Shown here: piece by piece, positions 9,248 through 18,180 of the stretch
How the letters are laid out: each line of letters begins with the position of its first letter
Numbering within the stretch: the first letter of the stretch is position 1
Assembly (NCBI GenBank): GCA_003427395.1
Contig: BFEA01000365.1
Coordinates: forward strand, 822,055 to 849,922
Length of the DNA: 27,868 nucleotides
Direction: 5' to 3'
From: Chara braunii
Lineage: Eukaryota; Streptophyta; Charophyceae; Charales; Characeae
Position numbers and translations under genes: made by a program
Notes under the pieces: generated by a model
The model's input: only the letters and a program-made list of their open reading frames with translations
What the model was told of the DNA's origin: nothing
The model's database searches: none

Positions 9248-9413
9248 TTTGACTGAGACAAGAAAGTGCTAAAGCATGCGTTGCCTGATGGGAGAACAGT
9301 TAGACTAACTAAGTGGAAGGCTAGTAGGTTGCTTGAGTCCTATGGGTGCCAGTGTGCGGCAGCATTCTACAATTACTATAAACAAAACCAAGAGGAGGGT
9401 ATGTACCTAGTGT

Positions 9414-10358
9414 ATGTCTTTGCAAAAAGGGGAGGCCGTTAAAACACCCCAAGAGATAAAACATAACGTCGCTAAGTTCCCTGATCTGTTCGAAGAGCCC
9501 ACAGGAGTCGTAGAAAGGGAAATAGTCCATGCCATAGAAATCATTCAAGGGAGTAAAACCCCAAAGGGAAGGATCTATAGGATGGCCCCGGCCGAGTTGG
9601 ATGAACTCCGGCGACAACTGAAGGTGCTGACAGAAAAGGGTTGGATACGGCCTAGTACTTCTCCCTTCGGATCCCCAATGCTTTTTGTGCCTAAGAAGGG
9701 AGAAACTTTGAGGATGTGCATTGATTATAGAGGCCTCAATGCCATCACAGTGAGGAACGCAGAACCTCTACCTCGCATAGACGACCTATTGGATAGGGTG
9801 CAGAGATGTAAGTACTATAGCAAGATACACTTAAAATCCGGCTACCATCAGATTGCTATAAGACCTGAGGACCAGCATAAAACCGCTTTTCAGACCAGGT
9901 ACAGTCTGTACGAGTTTGTGGTGATGCCCTTTGGCCTTTGCAATGCGCCGGGTACATTCCAACACGCCATGAATAGGATCTTTCATGACTACTTAGATAA
10001 GTTTGTTGTCGTGTACCTCGATGATATTCTTATCTTCAGTAAGTCTCTCGAAGAGCATGCAAAGCACGTTGAGACTGTACTCTCACTCTTGCGACAGCAC
10101 AAGTATAAGGTCAACCTAGAGAAATGTGAGTTCGGACGCATTAGGATCTTATATTTGGGGCATGAGGTATCCGCGGAAGGGATTAGGCCGGAAGATGCGA
10201 AGGTGGCTAGCATAAGGGACTGGCCACGACCTCAGACAGTAACTGAGGTCAGTTCTTTCTTAGGAATGTGCAGTTACTATAGGCACTTTGTAAAGAACTA
10301 TTCTACAATCGCCTCTCCTTTGACTTATCTAACTCGACTTGACACCCCGTGGGACTAG
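9414..10358 (+). pseudogene. pol: Reverse transcriptase of the LTR element, active-site Asp lost
   Basis: Strong Ty3/gypsy RT signatures appear in order: GWIRPSTSPFGSPMLFVPKK (76-95), RMCIDYRGLN (100-109), KSGYHQI (141-147), MPFGLCNAPGTFQ (171-183), VVVYLDDILIFS (198-209) and the thumb motif SSFLGMCSYYRHF. RT copies element RNA to DNA in the particle. The first catalytic Asp, normally in the I-D-L-K/R-S-G-Y motif, is His here (residue 139, codon CAC 9828-9830). The copy should be catalytically dead even where the frame is open. The TAG at 10356-10358 sits where the family usually has Trp (W-D/E-W-x-x-E/D-C). The ATG at 9414 is only the first Met after a frame change, not a true start. Confidence 0.92.
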
Positions 10359-11227
10359 AGTGATGAGTGTGAGGCTGCCTTCAAACGATTGAAGCACGCA
10401 CTCATGAATCATGAAGTTCTCATGGTGCCCGATCCTCAGAAGCCATTCGTTGTAACCACAGATGCAAGCCAATATGGCATTGGCGCGGTGCTGGCTCAAC
10501 AGGATGGGAAAAAGTTGAGACCGATCGAGTACATGAGCAAAACGATGTCATCTAAGAAACTGGCAAAGTCTACGTACGAGAGGGAACTTTACGCTTTTCA
10601 CAAGTCACTGATTCACTGGAGACACTTTCTGTTGGGCAGATTCTTCTTGAGGACTGACCACCAAACGCTGAAGTGGATTAAGACTCAACCTGTTCTCTCT
10701 GATGCCCTCAAGCGATGGATTGAAGTCATAGAGCAATATGACTTTAAAATCGACTACTTGAAGGGGGAGTACAACAAGGTTGCTGACACACTATCGCGTA
10801 GAGCAGACTATCTCAGGGATTTAGTCACGGACTTCGGCATATCTAGCGAAGTGACTCAATCGCTGGTGGAAGCCTACCAGAAAGACCCTGTCACGATGGA
10901 CATCATACACAAACTAGAGGCTAAAGACAAGGTCACTGAAGAGGAGTTTGTGATGGTTAATGGGCTGTTGTTTCTGAGTAAGCCTGGAGTAGAAGATTTG
11001 TGTAGTTTATTTCTTGGGGAATATCATGACCCAACTGGACACTTTGGCTACAAGAAGACTAGTGCTAACTTAGTACAACGATTTTGGTGGCCGGGAATGT
11101 TGGATGATGCAAAGAAGTATGCGCAGACCTGTCAGGTCTGTCAACGGGACAAGCCTAGAACTCAAGCTCCGCATGGGTTGCTGAAGCCTCTCTTCCCATT
11201 CCCACTGGTCCGGGACAGACTGTTTCC
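10359..11227 (+). pseudogene. pol: RNase H and integrase zinc-binding region
   Basis: This continues the RT frame past the TAG. RNase H motifs are complete: TTDASQYGIGAVLAQ, YERELYAF, RTDHQTLKW and KVADTLSRR supply the four acidic residues, so this domain looks intact. It is followed by the integrase HHCC finger: EYHDPTGHFGYKKT supplies two His and TCQVCQRDK two Cys. RNase H removes the RNA strand and integrase inserts the DNA copy. The frame runs on to 11318, but from about 11160-11228 the true protein moves to another frame, so an indel lies in that interval. Confidence 0.9.
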
Positions 11228-11578
11228 ATGGACTTCATGGACACCCTGGTCACCAGCAAGAGTGGCAAGAGGCATATCTTTGTCATCATATATAGACTCA
11301 CCAAGTACGCTAGACTAATTGTCATACCAGAGACTGCGAGGACTGAACACGTCATCAAGTTGTTCATGGACAGCTGGGTGCATGATTTTGGATTGCCCAA
11401 GTCAATCGTTAGTGAAAGAGATGTCCGCTTCACAAGTGAGCTGTGGAAGAAGACTGTTGAGCAGTTAGACAGTCAACTTCAGATGACTTTAGGGAATCAT
11501 CCCGAAGCCAACAGACAGGCCGAACAGATGAACAGGGTTGTACAACACTTGTTGCGGCACTACATCAAGCCCAGCTAA
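11228..11578 (+). pseudogene. pol: Integrase catalytic core
   Basis: It opens with MDFMDTLVTSKSGKRHIF, which holds the first catalytic Asp. IVSERDVRFTSELW is at the position of the second, where the family has S-D-R. Here the codon is GAA (11414-11416), an Asp-to-Glu change in the DDE triad. PEANRQAEQMNRVV retains the catalytic Glu. VIIYRLTKYA has Tyr where Asp is usual. The frame ends at TAA 11576-11578, followed in phase by DDWDEKLPLIASLYNN, which is normal integrase sequence. The stop therefore most simply derives from CAA. Confidence 0.9.
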
Positions 11579-12339
11579 GATGACTGGGATGAGAAATTGC
11601 CACTCATCGCCAGCCTGTACAACAATGTTGTGCACAACAGTACACAGTTAGTCCTAACCAGCTACATTTGGGATGGAAGCCTAGATCAGCTCTAGACTTC
11701 CTCCTGCCTGAAAACCGACCTGCTGCAACCCCCGGTTCTATTGAGTATGGGGTACAATATGAAAACTTGCTGCAGCAAGCTGTCGAGCACATCAAGAAAT
11801 CTCAAGAAGCAATGATTGCTTATGAGAACAAGCATCGTCGACAGTCCACATTTCAGGTAGGGGAACGTGTCTGGGTTAAGGCTAGTGAGCTAGGACAGGA
11901 ATTCGGAATCTCTAGAAAACTAATGCCACAGTATTTTGGTCTGTGGGAAGTCTTGGATGTAGTGGGGGATGAATTGGATGGTCCTTCCTATGTTCTCCGT
12001 ATCCCTCGTCACCTGCGCACTTACCCAGTTTTTCACGCCTCAAAGCTTGCACCTTTCGCTGAGACAGATCAGTTTCCTTCACGGAGATTGATGCTGCCCC
12101 CAACCATGGATGGTCACGTAGACGTCGACGACATCCTGGAGCACAGAGACAAGCCTGTTCCAAGACCCCTGGGCAGAGGGAGACCTCCAAAACCCAGACG
12201 AGAGTACCGGGTCAGAGTCAGGCATCATACTGATCCTAAACAAGATCGTTGGTTCACGAGAGAAGAGCTGATTGAGACAGCACCTTAGGTGGTTGCTGAA
12301 TATGAAAAACAGCTCAAGGGGAAGGCACCTGCGAAGTAA
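11579..12339 (+). pseudogene. pol: Integrase C-terminus with chromodomain-like tail
   Basis: After the TAA, integrase sequence continues to about 11640 and then changes frame. From 11668 it reads GWKPRSALDFLLPENRPAAT, then HRRQSTFQVGERVWVKASEL (the GPF/SH3-like region) and TYPVFHASKLAPF. VDVDDILEHR, REYRVRVRHH, DRWFTREELI and VVAEYE follow, which match the chromodomain pattern of chromoviruses thought to steer integration to particular chromatin. A TAG at 12286-12288 splits this last domain. In-phase sequence continues to TAA 12337-12339, which is the likely original end of Pol. Confidence 0.88.
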
Positions 12340-12660
12340 GCATCTCAGCGGACTTTCAAAGCTAAGGGGCATGGAATGTGAGGATTGAGCCCTCACGAGG
12401 GCCTTGCCAACGTGCACATGTACTGGGCTAAGGCCCTAGCAAGCCTCGTGCCCGCCCTAAGTGAAGGCGGGCCTGTAAATCAGCGAGAGACCCTGAATAC
12501 AACATTTGATTCTTTTTTTTTTTTTTTAACACGCACACCCACACGCCCCTTCTATTCTGGGGGGCAACAGTCCGGTTACTTATCACCGGCAAGCAAGCAG
12601 AGAATGTGGCAACGAATAGACAGCAAGACAGCAAAAAGGTTTTTCGGGGGGTATCAATCC

Positions 12661-12742
12661 TGATCAGCATCAGGAATCACATGCGACAGCTCGAATCAGC
12701 CTGATCAGCATCAGGAATCACATGCGACAGCTCGAATCAGCC
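12661..12742. repeat. 41-bp perfect tandem duplication
   Basis: TGATCAGCATCAGGAATCAC starts at 12661 and again at 12702. The two 41-bp copies appear identical apart from the last base, so this is a recent event inside the insertion. Confidence 0.9.
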
Positions 12743-12804
12743 ATTGAACTCGAGGGGTTATCCCCCTGGACGGGATGTTGCCGGGAGGCGAACCGCACCC
12801 AAGT

Positions 12805-12805
<1 letters not shown>

Positions 12806-12837
<32 letters not shown>
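12806..12837. repeat. Poly(C) run of 32
   Basis: An uninterrupted C32 tract lies here (G32 on the other strand, able to form G-quadruplexes). It sits exactly at the left edge of the C-rich repeat unit starting at 12838. Its length may be imprecise in the assembly. Confidence 0.9.
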
Positions 12838-13720
12838 ACGATGCCCCACCTCTTAACACTCTTCTTATTTACATTAACAGTGTCCCCACTTCCCATCCTA
12901 CACATTCTTCCCCCCCCCCCCACCACCATGCCCCTAGTAACACCCAGCCGTTTTGGCATGTTTTTCAGATCCATCTCTACAACCTGTGTCCAGACCGGTT
13001 GTCCCCCTTAGTTTCCAACAGCACAGCCCACACCCCCTCAGTTTCCAACAACAGCTCAAACTCACACTGTCCCTACCGCCTTACATCTATTTCCCTCACA
13101 GCCTCCTTACCTCTCATTTGTACTACCAGTATCTATACTTCATGTCCAAAGCATTCTCCTCGGCATGGCCCACTACTCCACCCTCTACTTACACTACCAG
13201 TGTCTACTCCTCACCTGCAGTATTTACACTGACAGTATCCAGATTCCACGTCCCACACATTCTCCTCACGATGCCCCACCTCTTAACACTCTTCTTATTT
13301 ACATTAACAGTGTCCCCACTTCCCATCCTACACATTCTTCCCCCCCCCTCCACCACCATCCCCCTAGTATCGTCCAGCCGTTTTGGCATGTTTTTTAGAT
13401 CTACCTCTACAACCTGTATCCACTCCGGTCATCCCCCGCAGATTCCAACAACACAGCCCACTGTCATTTGTACTATCAGTATCTACATTTCATGTCCAAT
13501 GCATTCTCCTCATCATGGCCCACTACTCCACCCTCTGCTTATTTACACCACCAGAGTCTACTCCTCACATGCCATATTTACACTGATAATATCCACACTT
13601 CGCTTCCCACACATTCTCCTCACAATGTCCCACCACTAAAAAAATCTTCTTATTTACACCAACAGTATCCACACTACACATCCTACATCTTCTCCTCACT
13701 ATGCCCGCTACTCACCCGTG
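12838..13720. repeat. C-rich tandem repeat, unit about 430 bp
   Basis: Units start at ACGATGCCCCACCTCTTAAC (12838 and 13268) and at the related ACAATGTCCCACCACT (13622). The first two are nearly identical for about 170 bp. The second is about 76 bp shorter, lacking an internal C-rich piece. Within a unit, shorter related modules (CATTCTCCTC...ATGGCCCACTACTCCACC, TTTACACTGACAGTATCC) recur, which suggests an older repeat of about 90 bp. It is non-coding. Confidence 0.8.
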
Positions 13721-15105
13721 CACTCACCCCGCTCACTTTCCTGGTATGTGTCCTCTGCTCCACTTTCCCGCCCATTCGTTTCCCCACCGTTCCCCAAGCC
13801 ATCCCTCTCTGGTGAACACCTATTCTCCCTCTTGTGACCATCCCCCCAGCCCTCTCCTTATTCACGCTAATATTGTCTGGCCTCCATACAGTTTTCGCAC
13901 GCCAGTTGGTTGGAGTGCGCAAGTCCAAGGCCCTGCTGCAAGCAATCGGGCCCAGGGCCGAGTTAGTTGCGCCCTGAGCGTGAGCCAGGCCAGGCCGACA
14001 CATCACACATTCAGTATCGGCCAATCGTAAATGCAGCATTGCCGTCACCAGGCCGAAAGTGCCAATGAGAAACTAGCCCGGTATCTGAATCTGGACGCGG
14101 CCTCTGAACTAAGGGGCACAACTGTATGGACTGGGCCCCATCTGCATTGGGCCTGGGCGCAGATACTGGGACCCAGGTGCAGCATCAAGGGAGGCCACTG
14201 GCTCGCATTGCGGGATATAGGCAGAGCAGGCGAGGCAGAGTGAACATTCGGCCATTGCGAGCAATGCCGGCACGCTGCTGCGTTGCTGCTGCGTGCGCCG
14301 CGCAAAGGCTGAAGCTGCCAGGCGCGGGAGGGCGCTGCCTGGGCGCAGGGCATTGGCAGCCATAGCCGGACTGCAGGGAGGGCGCTAGTAGGAGGTGAGG
14401 GCCGAAGGTGGTCTTCGGGTATGAGAAGGCGCTGTGTGGGTAGAGGGAGAAGGTCGGGTGAAGAAGGGACGTACCTGGGGCAGAGGATGTCGACATTGGT
14501 TTGGACGCTATCATTGGCTGTTCGTCAAGTTGTCTGGTTGCTGTCATGCATGTAGTTGTAGGCTAGCCGTAGAGTAGGTAGGGCGCCTGGCGCCATCTCA
14601 GCAGAGAGCTATATTGGGTATTGTTGTTGGTGTAGCCCCATTGGGCATGGACATTGACTCATGATCTGCTGTATCGTTCTCAAATGGATGGTTCTTTGGC
14701 TCCGTTTTGCTATCTGCTCTCGGGTTGACTACTTGGACTTCAGTGTGATTTTGCAATTTGGATTTCTGTGCTTCGTCCACTTTCATGTTCCTTGCAATGT
14801 TATAGAGTTATAAAAAATATAAAAAAAAAACGAGCTGGTGGACGATAAGAATATATAAAAAAAAAAAAAAAAAAAGCAGTTCTTTTTATTTTCATTTTTG
14901 GTTGCCAGTTCTTTGTGTTCTTCAATTTGTTGTCTTTTGTTTTTGGTTTTAAATATGTGTTGTGTAGGAAAAAAAAACAAGGAGTGGAAAAAAAAAAACA
15001 AAAAAAACAGGGAGGCCCTGCTGTTGGCATAGGTGGGCCTGTAGGGGTTTGGTGCCCCCATGGGAGTGGTGGGGGACCACCACCAGCAGGCAGCAACACA
15101 ATTTA

Positions 15106-15151
15106 TGTTGCTGTTTCAGATAAAGCTAAGTATGCATCTGAAACAGCAACA
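15106..15151. repeat. 16-bp perfect inverted repeat
   Basis: TGTTGCTGTTTCAGAT (15106-15121) pairs perfectly with ATCTGAAACAGCAACA (15136-15151) around a 14-base loop. Related GCAACACA / TGTTGCTG motifs continue on both sides, so alternative hairpins are possible. Confidence 0.85.
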
Positions 15152-15191
15152 CAAACTGTGTTGGTGTTGCTGTTGCTGTCAACAGTAAAAG

Positions 15192-15197
<6 letters not shown>

Positions 15198-15256
<59 letters not shown>
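15198..15256. repeat. (GA)n microsatellite
   Basis: About 29 GA units, about 100 bp before the N gap. Confidence 0.95.
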
Positions 15257-15362
15257 CAGATTGTCTGTGTCTCGGGGAAGGAGGCTTGGTGTAGTTTTGG
15301 AGGAGGGCCCGCACAGTGGGGGAGGGGTTACGCACTAGTTTCCAGTGCATTGTGCCGTCTTT

Positions 15363-16305
15363 NNNNNNNNNNNNNNNNNNNNNNNNNNNNNNNNNNNNNN
15401 NNNNNNNNNNNNNNNNNNNNNNNNNNNNNNNNNNNNNNNNNNNNNNNNNNNNNNNNNNNNNNNNNNNNNNNNNNNNNNNNNNNNNNNNNNNNNNNNNNNN
15501 NNNNNNNNNNNNNNNNNNNNNNNNNNNNNNNNNNNNNNNNNNNNNNNNNNNNNNNNNNNNNNNNNNNNNNNNNNNNNNNNNNNNNNNNNNNNNNNNNNNN
15601 NNNNNNNNNNNNNNNNNNNNNNNNNNNNNNNNNNNNNNNNNNNNNNNNNNNNNNNNNNNNNNNNNNNNNNNNNNNNNNNNNNNNNNNNNNNNNNNNNNNN
15701 NNNNNNNNNNNNNNNNNNNNNNNNNNNNNNNNNNNNNNNNNNNNNNNNNNNNNNNNNNNNNNNNNNNNNNNNNNNNNNNNNNNNNNNNNNNNNNNNNNNN
15801 NNNNNNNNNNNNNNNNNNNNNNNNNNNNNNNNNNNNNNNNNNNNNNNNNNNNNNNNNNNNNNNNNNNNNNNNNNNNNNNNNNNNNNNNNNNNNNNNNNNN
15901 NNNNNNNNNNNNNNNNNNNNNNNNNNNNNNNNNNNNNNNNNNNNNNNNNNNNNNNNNNNNNNNNNNNNNNNNNNNNNNNNNNNNNNNNNNNNNNNNNNNN
16001 NNNNNNNNNNNNNNNNNNNNNNNNNNNNNNNNNNNNNNNNNNNNNNNNNNNNNNNNNNNNNNNNNNNNNNNNNNNNNNNNNNNNNNNNNNNNNNNNNNNN
16101 NNNNNNNNNNNNNNNNNNNNNNNNNNNNNNNNNNNNNNNNNNNNNNNNNNNNNNNNNNNNNNNNNNNNNNNNNNNNNNNNNNNNNNNNNNNNNNNNNNNN
16201 NNNNNNNNNNNNNNNNNNNNNNNNNNNNNNNNNNNNNNNNNNNNNNNNNNNNNNNNNNNNNNNNNNNNNNNNNNNNNNNNNNNNNNNNNNNNNNNNNNNN
16301 NNNNN
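15363..16305. other. Assembly gap of 943 N
   Basis: Unbroken N from 15363 to 16305. Its right edge is a GT microsatellite and a GA microsatellite lies just to its left, so the gap probably reflects low-complexity sequence. ORFs drawn across it are meaningless. Confidence 0.99.

Positions 16306-16379
<74 letters not shown>
16306..16379. repeat. (GT)n microsatellite at the gap edge
   Basis: GT units with one GTAT interruption, followed by a short GATA/GA run to about 16399. The true length is unknown because the left side is N. Confidence 0.95.
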
Positions 16380-16381
<2 letters not shown>

Positions 16382-16399
16382 GATAGATAGAGAGAGAGA

Positions 16400-16420
16400 A
16401 TCCATTAATCAATCAATCAG

Positions 16421-16457
<37 letters not shown>

Positions 16458-16590
16458 AAATCAATCAATCCATCAATCGATCCATCAAATCAAACTATAA
16501 ATCAGTCAATCAATCAATCCTTCAAGATCCTATCTTGATTGAGTGACTGATTGATTATTTGATTGATTGATTGTTTGACTGATTGATTGA
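16400..16590. repeat. Tetranucleotide repeat with strand switch
   Basis: (TCAA)n occupies about 16407-16520. A hairpin TCAAGAT / ATCTTGA (16522-16538) follows, and then the complementary phase, (GATT)n, to about 16590. The whole is a large imperfect palindrome made from one microsatellite and its reverse complement. Confidence 0.85.
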
Positions 16591-16631
16591 TTGTGTGTGT
16601 GTGTGTAAAGTGTGTTTAGAGTGTGTGTAGA

Positions 16632-16667
<36 letters not shown>

Positions 16668-17082
16668 AAAAAAGTTTCTTTCTTCTTCTTTTTTTTCATA
16701 TTGCTTAACCTTTTTTTTTTTTTTTTCAGGTGATGACGGTCGCTGGCGGCGCCCGGGGAGAGACGACGCGAGATAGAAACAGTGGGAGTCATCGACCGAG
16801 GACGCAGCCACGTACACGGCCGCGAGGCCCTGTCCGCGGATTTGGGCACGGCCGCGTGGAGTCGTCCCCGTCCGCGCGGCATTGAACTCGCACGCGCCAC
16901 CCGGAGCGCCTTCTCGGGGCTGCTGCTAAGGTGGGACAGGGCAGGTCTTCAGGAGGGACAGGACGGCCGTTGGGCCCACTGCGTGGCCACGGACCGCAGG
17001 ACAGTACACAGGTGACAGGACCAGGGAACTTCATCATCAGCGGTGGGGGGGGGAGGGGGAGGGAAGGCCATTAACGATAGAA
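16591..17082. other. Microsatellite tail and GC-rich leader before the hAT relic
   Basis: GT and GA runs (16591-16668) and a T run ending TTTTTCAGGTGATGACGG at about 16728 are followed by GC-rich DNA with repeated CCGCG/GGCCGCG motifs. The T run plus CAG looks like a splice acceptor, but no exon with a known domain follows directly. Short ORFs at 16782-17037 on both strands show no motif. A G-rich run lies at 17041-17064. Confidence 0.45.
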
Positions 17083-17709
17083 ATGACGGGTGGTGCAGGT
17101 GGTTCAGGGGGTAGTGATTTCATTCCTGCGTCCAATGCAGAAATGGACAAACTGCGCAGCAAGTCGAGAGTTTGGCGTCGTGTGACGCAGGGTCAGAGGA
17201 TGGGGACGTGGGAGAAGAGGCATGGTGACTACAAGCTGCGCTGCAATAACTGCAAGCACGTGTCGCAGGGTAACATGTCGAAGGCAGCGCGCCACTTCGC
17301 GCGGTTGAAGAGATGCGCAACACCACCGATGGACGTGCATGTGGACATTTGGAACCACACAGACTATGAGTTTGATGCACGCCATGACCACGGTATCTTG
17401 GCATACATGAGGGAGCACGATATCTCGGATAAATGAGCCGTCGACAACCCTCGAGGGAGTGGCAGACGCAGGACGGGTGGCAGGGAGTCGCGACCACAGG
17501 AGCGTGATCCTGTCGCCGAGGTGCAGGACTTCCTTGACGAGGAGGCCAGGTTGAGCAGAGGCCAGGGGCCGAGACTCCGGAAAGGAGGGTGGAGGGACAG
17601 GGACAACACCAGATTTGTCGGGAGAGGAAGTGGTTATGACAGCGCGAGGGCTGCCCCAAGGCCCACCAACTCCACCTCATTTTTTTTATTTTTTTTTTTT
17701 TTAAGTTAA
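17083..17709 (+). pseudogene. hAT transposase N-terminus with BED-like zinc finger
   Basis: An ATG at 17083 opens a frame with a Gly-rich start, then WRRVTQGQRMGTWEK and a finger CNNCKHVSQGN...ARHFARLKRC (Cys54, Cys57, His71, Cys78). This fits the C2HC BED-type DNA-binding finger found at the front of hAT transposases. TGA 17434-17436 interrupts it. The same frame continues after the stop with a basic GSGRRRTGGRES and acidic VQDFLDEEARL stretch to about 17690, where T-rich DNA and a foldback intrude. CGA-to-TGA is a simple explanation of the stop. The DNA-binding role is inferred from the family. Confidence 0.75.
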
Positions 17710-17715
17710 AATAAC

Positions 17716-17866
17716 AAAAAATGACTACCCGAGCCCCCGCGGGGCTCAGCCTGCGAGCTGGTGACGCGGGCCAGGGCAGTTTCGGAGGGGCAGCCCTCCG
17801 AAACTGCCCTGGCCCGCGCCATCGGCTGGCAGGCTGAACCCTGCAGGGGCGCGGACAGTCATTTTT
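17716..17866. mobile_element. GC-rich foldback element of about 150 bp
   Basis: The core is a perfect 25-bp inverted repeat, 17765-17789 against 17794-17818, with only four bases (GCAG) between. Further outward TCAGCCTGC (17746-17754) pairs with GCAGGCTGA (17829-17837), and AAAAATGACT (17717-17726) pairs with AGTCATTTTT (17857-17866). The whole 151 bp can fold on itself. It lies between the N-terminal and DUF659 parts of the hAT relic, so it is probably a later insertion of a MITE-like or hairpin element. Confidence 0.8.
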
Positions 17867-18180
17867 CATTTTTTCAATTTTTTACCAAAAAAAAAAAATC
17901 TCAAATTTTTCCAATCACACAGCAGAGACCCCCAACACCCATCCCCACACCCCAGGCCCTTAGACCCCGACAACACCCCCCCTACGGCCCGTGGCACGTT
18001 CGGACAGGGGTCGTCCGTACGCTCGTACGGGCGTCTGTACTTCCGTCCATACGGCCCGTACGGGAACCCCTTGTACGACGTACGGGGAACAACACAGTGA
18101 GGCAGTAGGGCCGCAGACCATCATGAGGGGGCGTACGGGGGCGAGCGGAGAAGAGGCCGCTCGTGACTGGAGATGAGAGC
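17867..18180. other. Spacer with a cluster of CGTACG palindromes
   Basis: The palindrome CGTACG occurs at 18016, 18024, 18057, 18079 and 18132, with further CCATACGG, TGTACG and GTCTGTAC variants around them. The 5' part is A-rich and C-rich low-complexity DNA. No protein domain was recognised. Some of it may still encode hAT linker, since RARKRQRQ-like basic sequence follows directly. Confidence 0.5.

Larger units (their letters stand above)
12506..13879. repeat. C-rich insertion inside the 3' LTR
   Basis: The insertion starts TTGATTC plus a T run of about 16, which in reverse would be a poly(A) end. It carries a 41-bp tandem duplication, a C32 homopolymer and a C-rich tandem repeat, and ends ...TATTGTCTG. 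It replaces 11 bp of LTR and has no obvious target-site duplication. The frames open across it (for example 12953-13639) encode only repetitive Ser/Thr/Pro/Leu-rich peptides, so none is called a gene. Its origin is unknown: minus-strand retroposition of satellite RNA, or repair-driven filler, are both possible. Confidence 0.85.
4476..14798 (+). mobile_element. Degenerate Ty3/gypsy (chromovirus-like) LTR retrotransposon
   Basis: Two LTRs of about 1.06 kb (4476-5537; 12381-14798, interrupted) flank a plus-strand internal region. That region has a tRNA-iMet primer binding site and Gag, protease, RT, RNase H and integrase in the order diagnostic of Ty3/gypsy. A chromodomain-like tail follows the integrase. 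LTRs differ at roughly 4-5% of sites by eye, so the insertion is not recent. The polyprotein is spread over all three frames with several stops. The RT and integrase active sites are altered, so the copy cannot move on its own. The polypurine tract is weak (AAGGGGCATGGAA near 12364-12376). No target-site duplication could be fixed, because the left edge is uncertain by about 5 bp. Without its insertion the element would be about 8.9 kb. Confidence 0.93.
12381..14798 (+). repeat. 3' LTR, split by a 1.37-kb insertion
   Basis: 12381-12505 matches 4476-4600 with about four mismatches. 13880-14798 matches 4612-5537 with roughly forty mismatches and a few short indels, including about 8 bp lost near 14322. 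Between the halves lie 1374 bp of unrelated DNA, and the 11 bp CTCACGAAGTA of the 5' LTR are missing. The LTR ends at TGCAAT, after which the two flanks diverge. Confidence 0.93.
14799..15362. other. Low-complexity DNA right of the LTR element
   Basis: No gene is recognised. There are A runs at about 14820-14830 and 14858-14876, a T-rich stretch to 14960, A-rich GGAAAAAAAAACA motifs near 14970-15010, an inverted repeat at 15106-15151 and a GA microsatellite leading to the assembly gap. Confidence 0.5.

Noticed and set aside
12953-13639. 228-codon ORF and overlapping ORFs in the C-rich insertion
   Set aside because: They translate a tandem repeat into repetitive Ser/Thr/Pro/Leu peptides in all three frames, with no coding bias visible.
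14915-16412. Long ORFs on both strands across the gap
   Set aside because: Mostly N and microsatellite translated; no information.
16728-16745. T run plus CAGGTGATGACGG, repeated near 26663 without the T run
   Set aside because: A shared 13-mer that looks like a splice junction, but no related sequence surrounds the two sites; probably chance.
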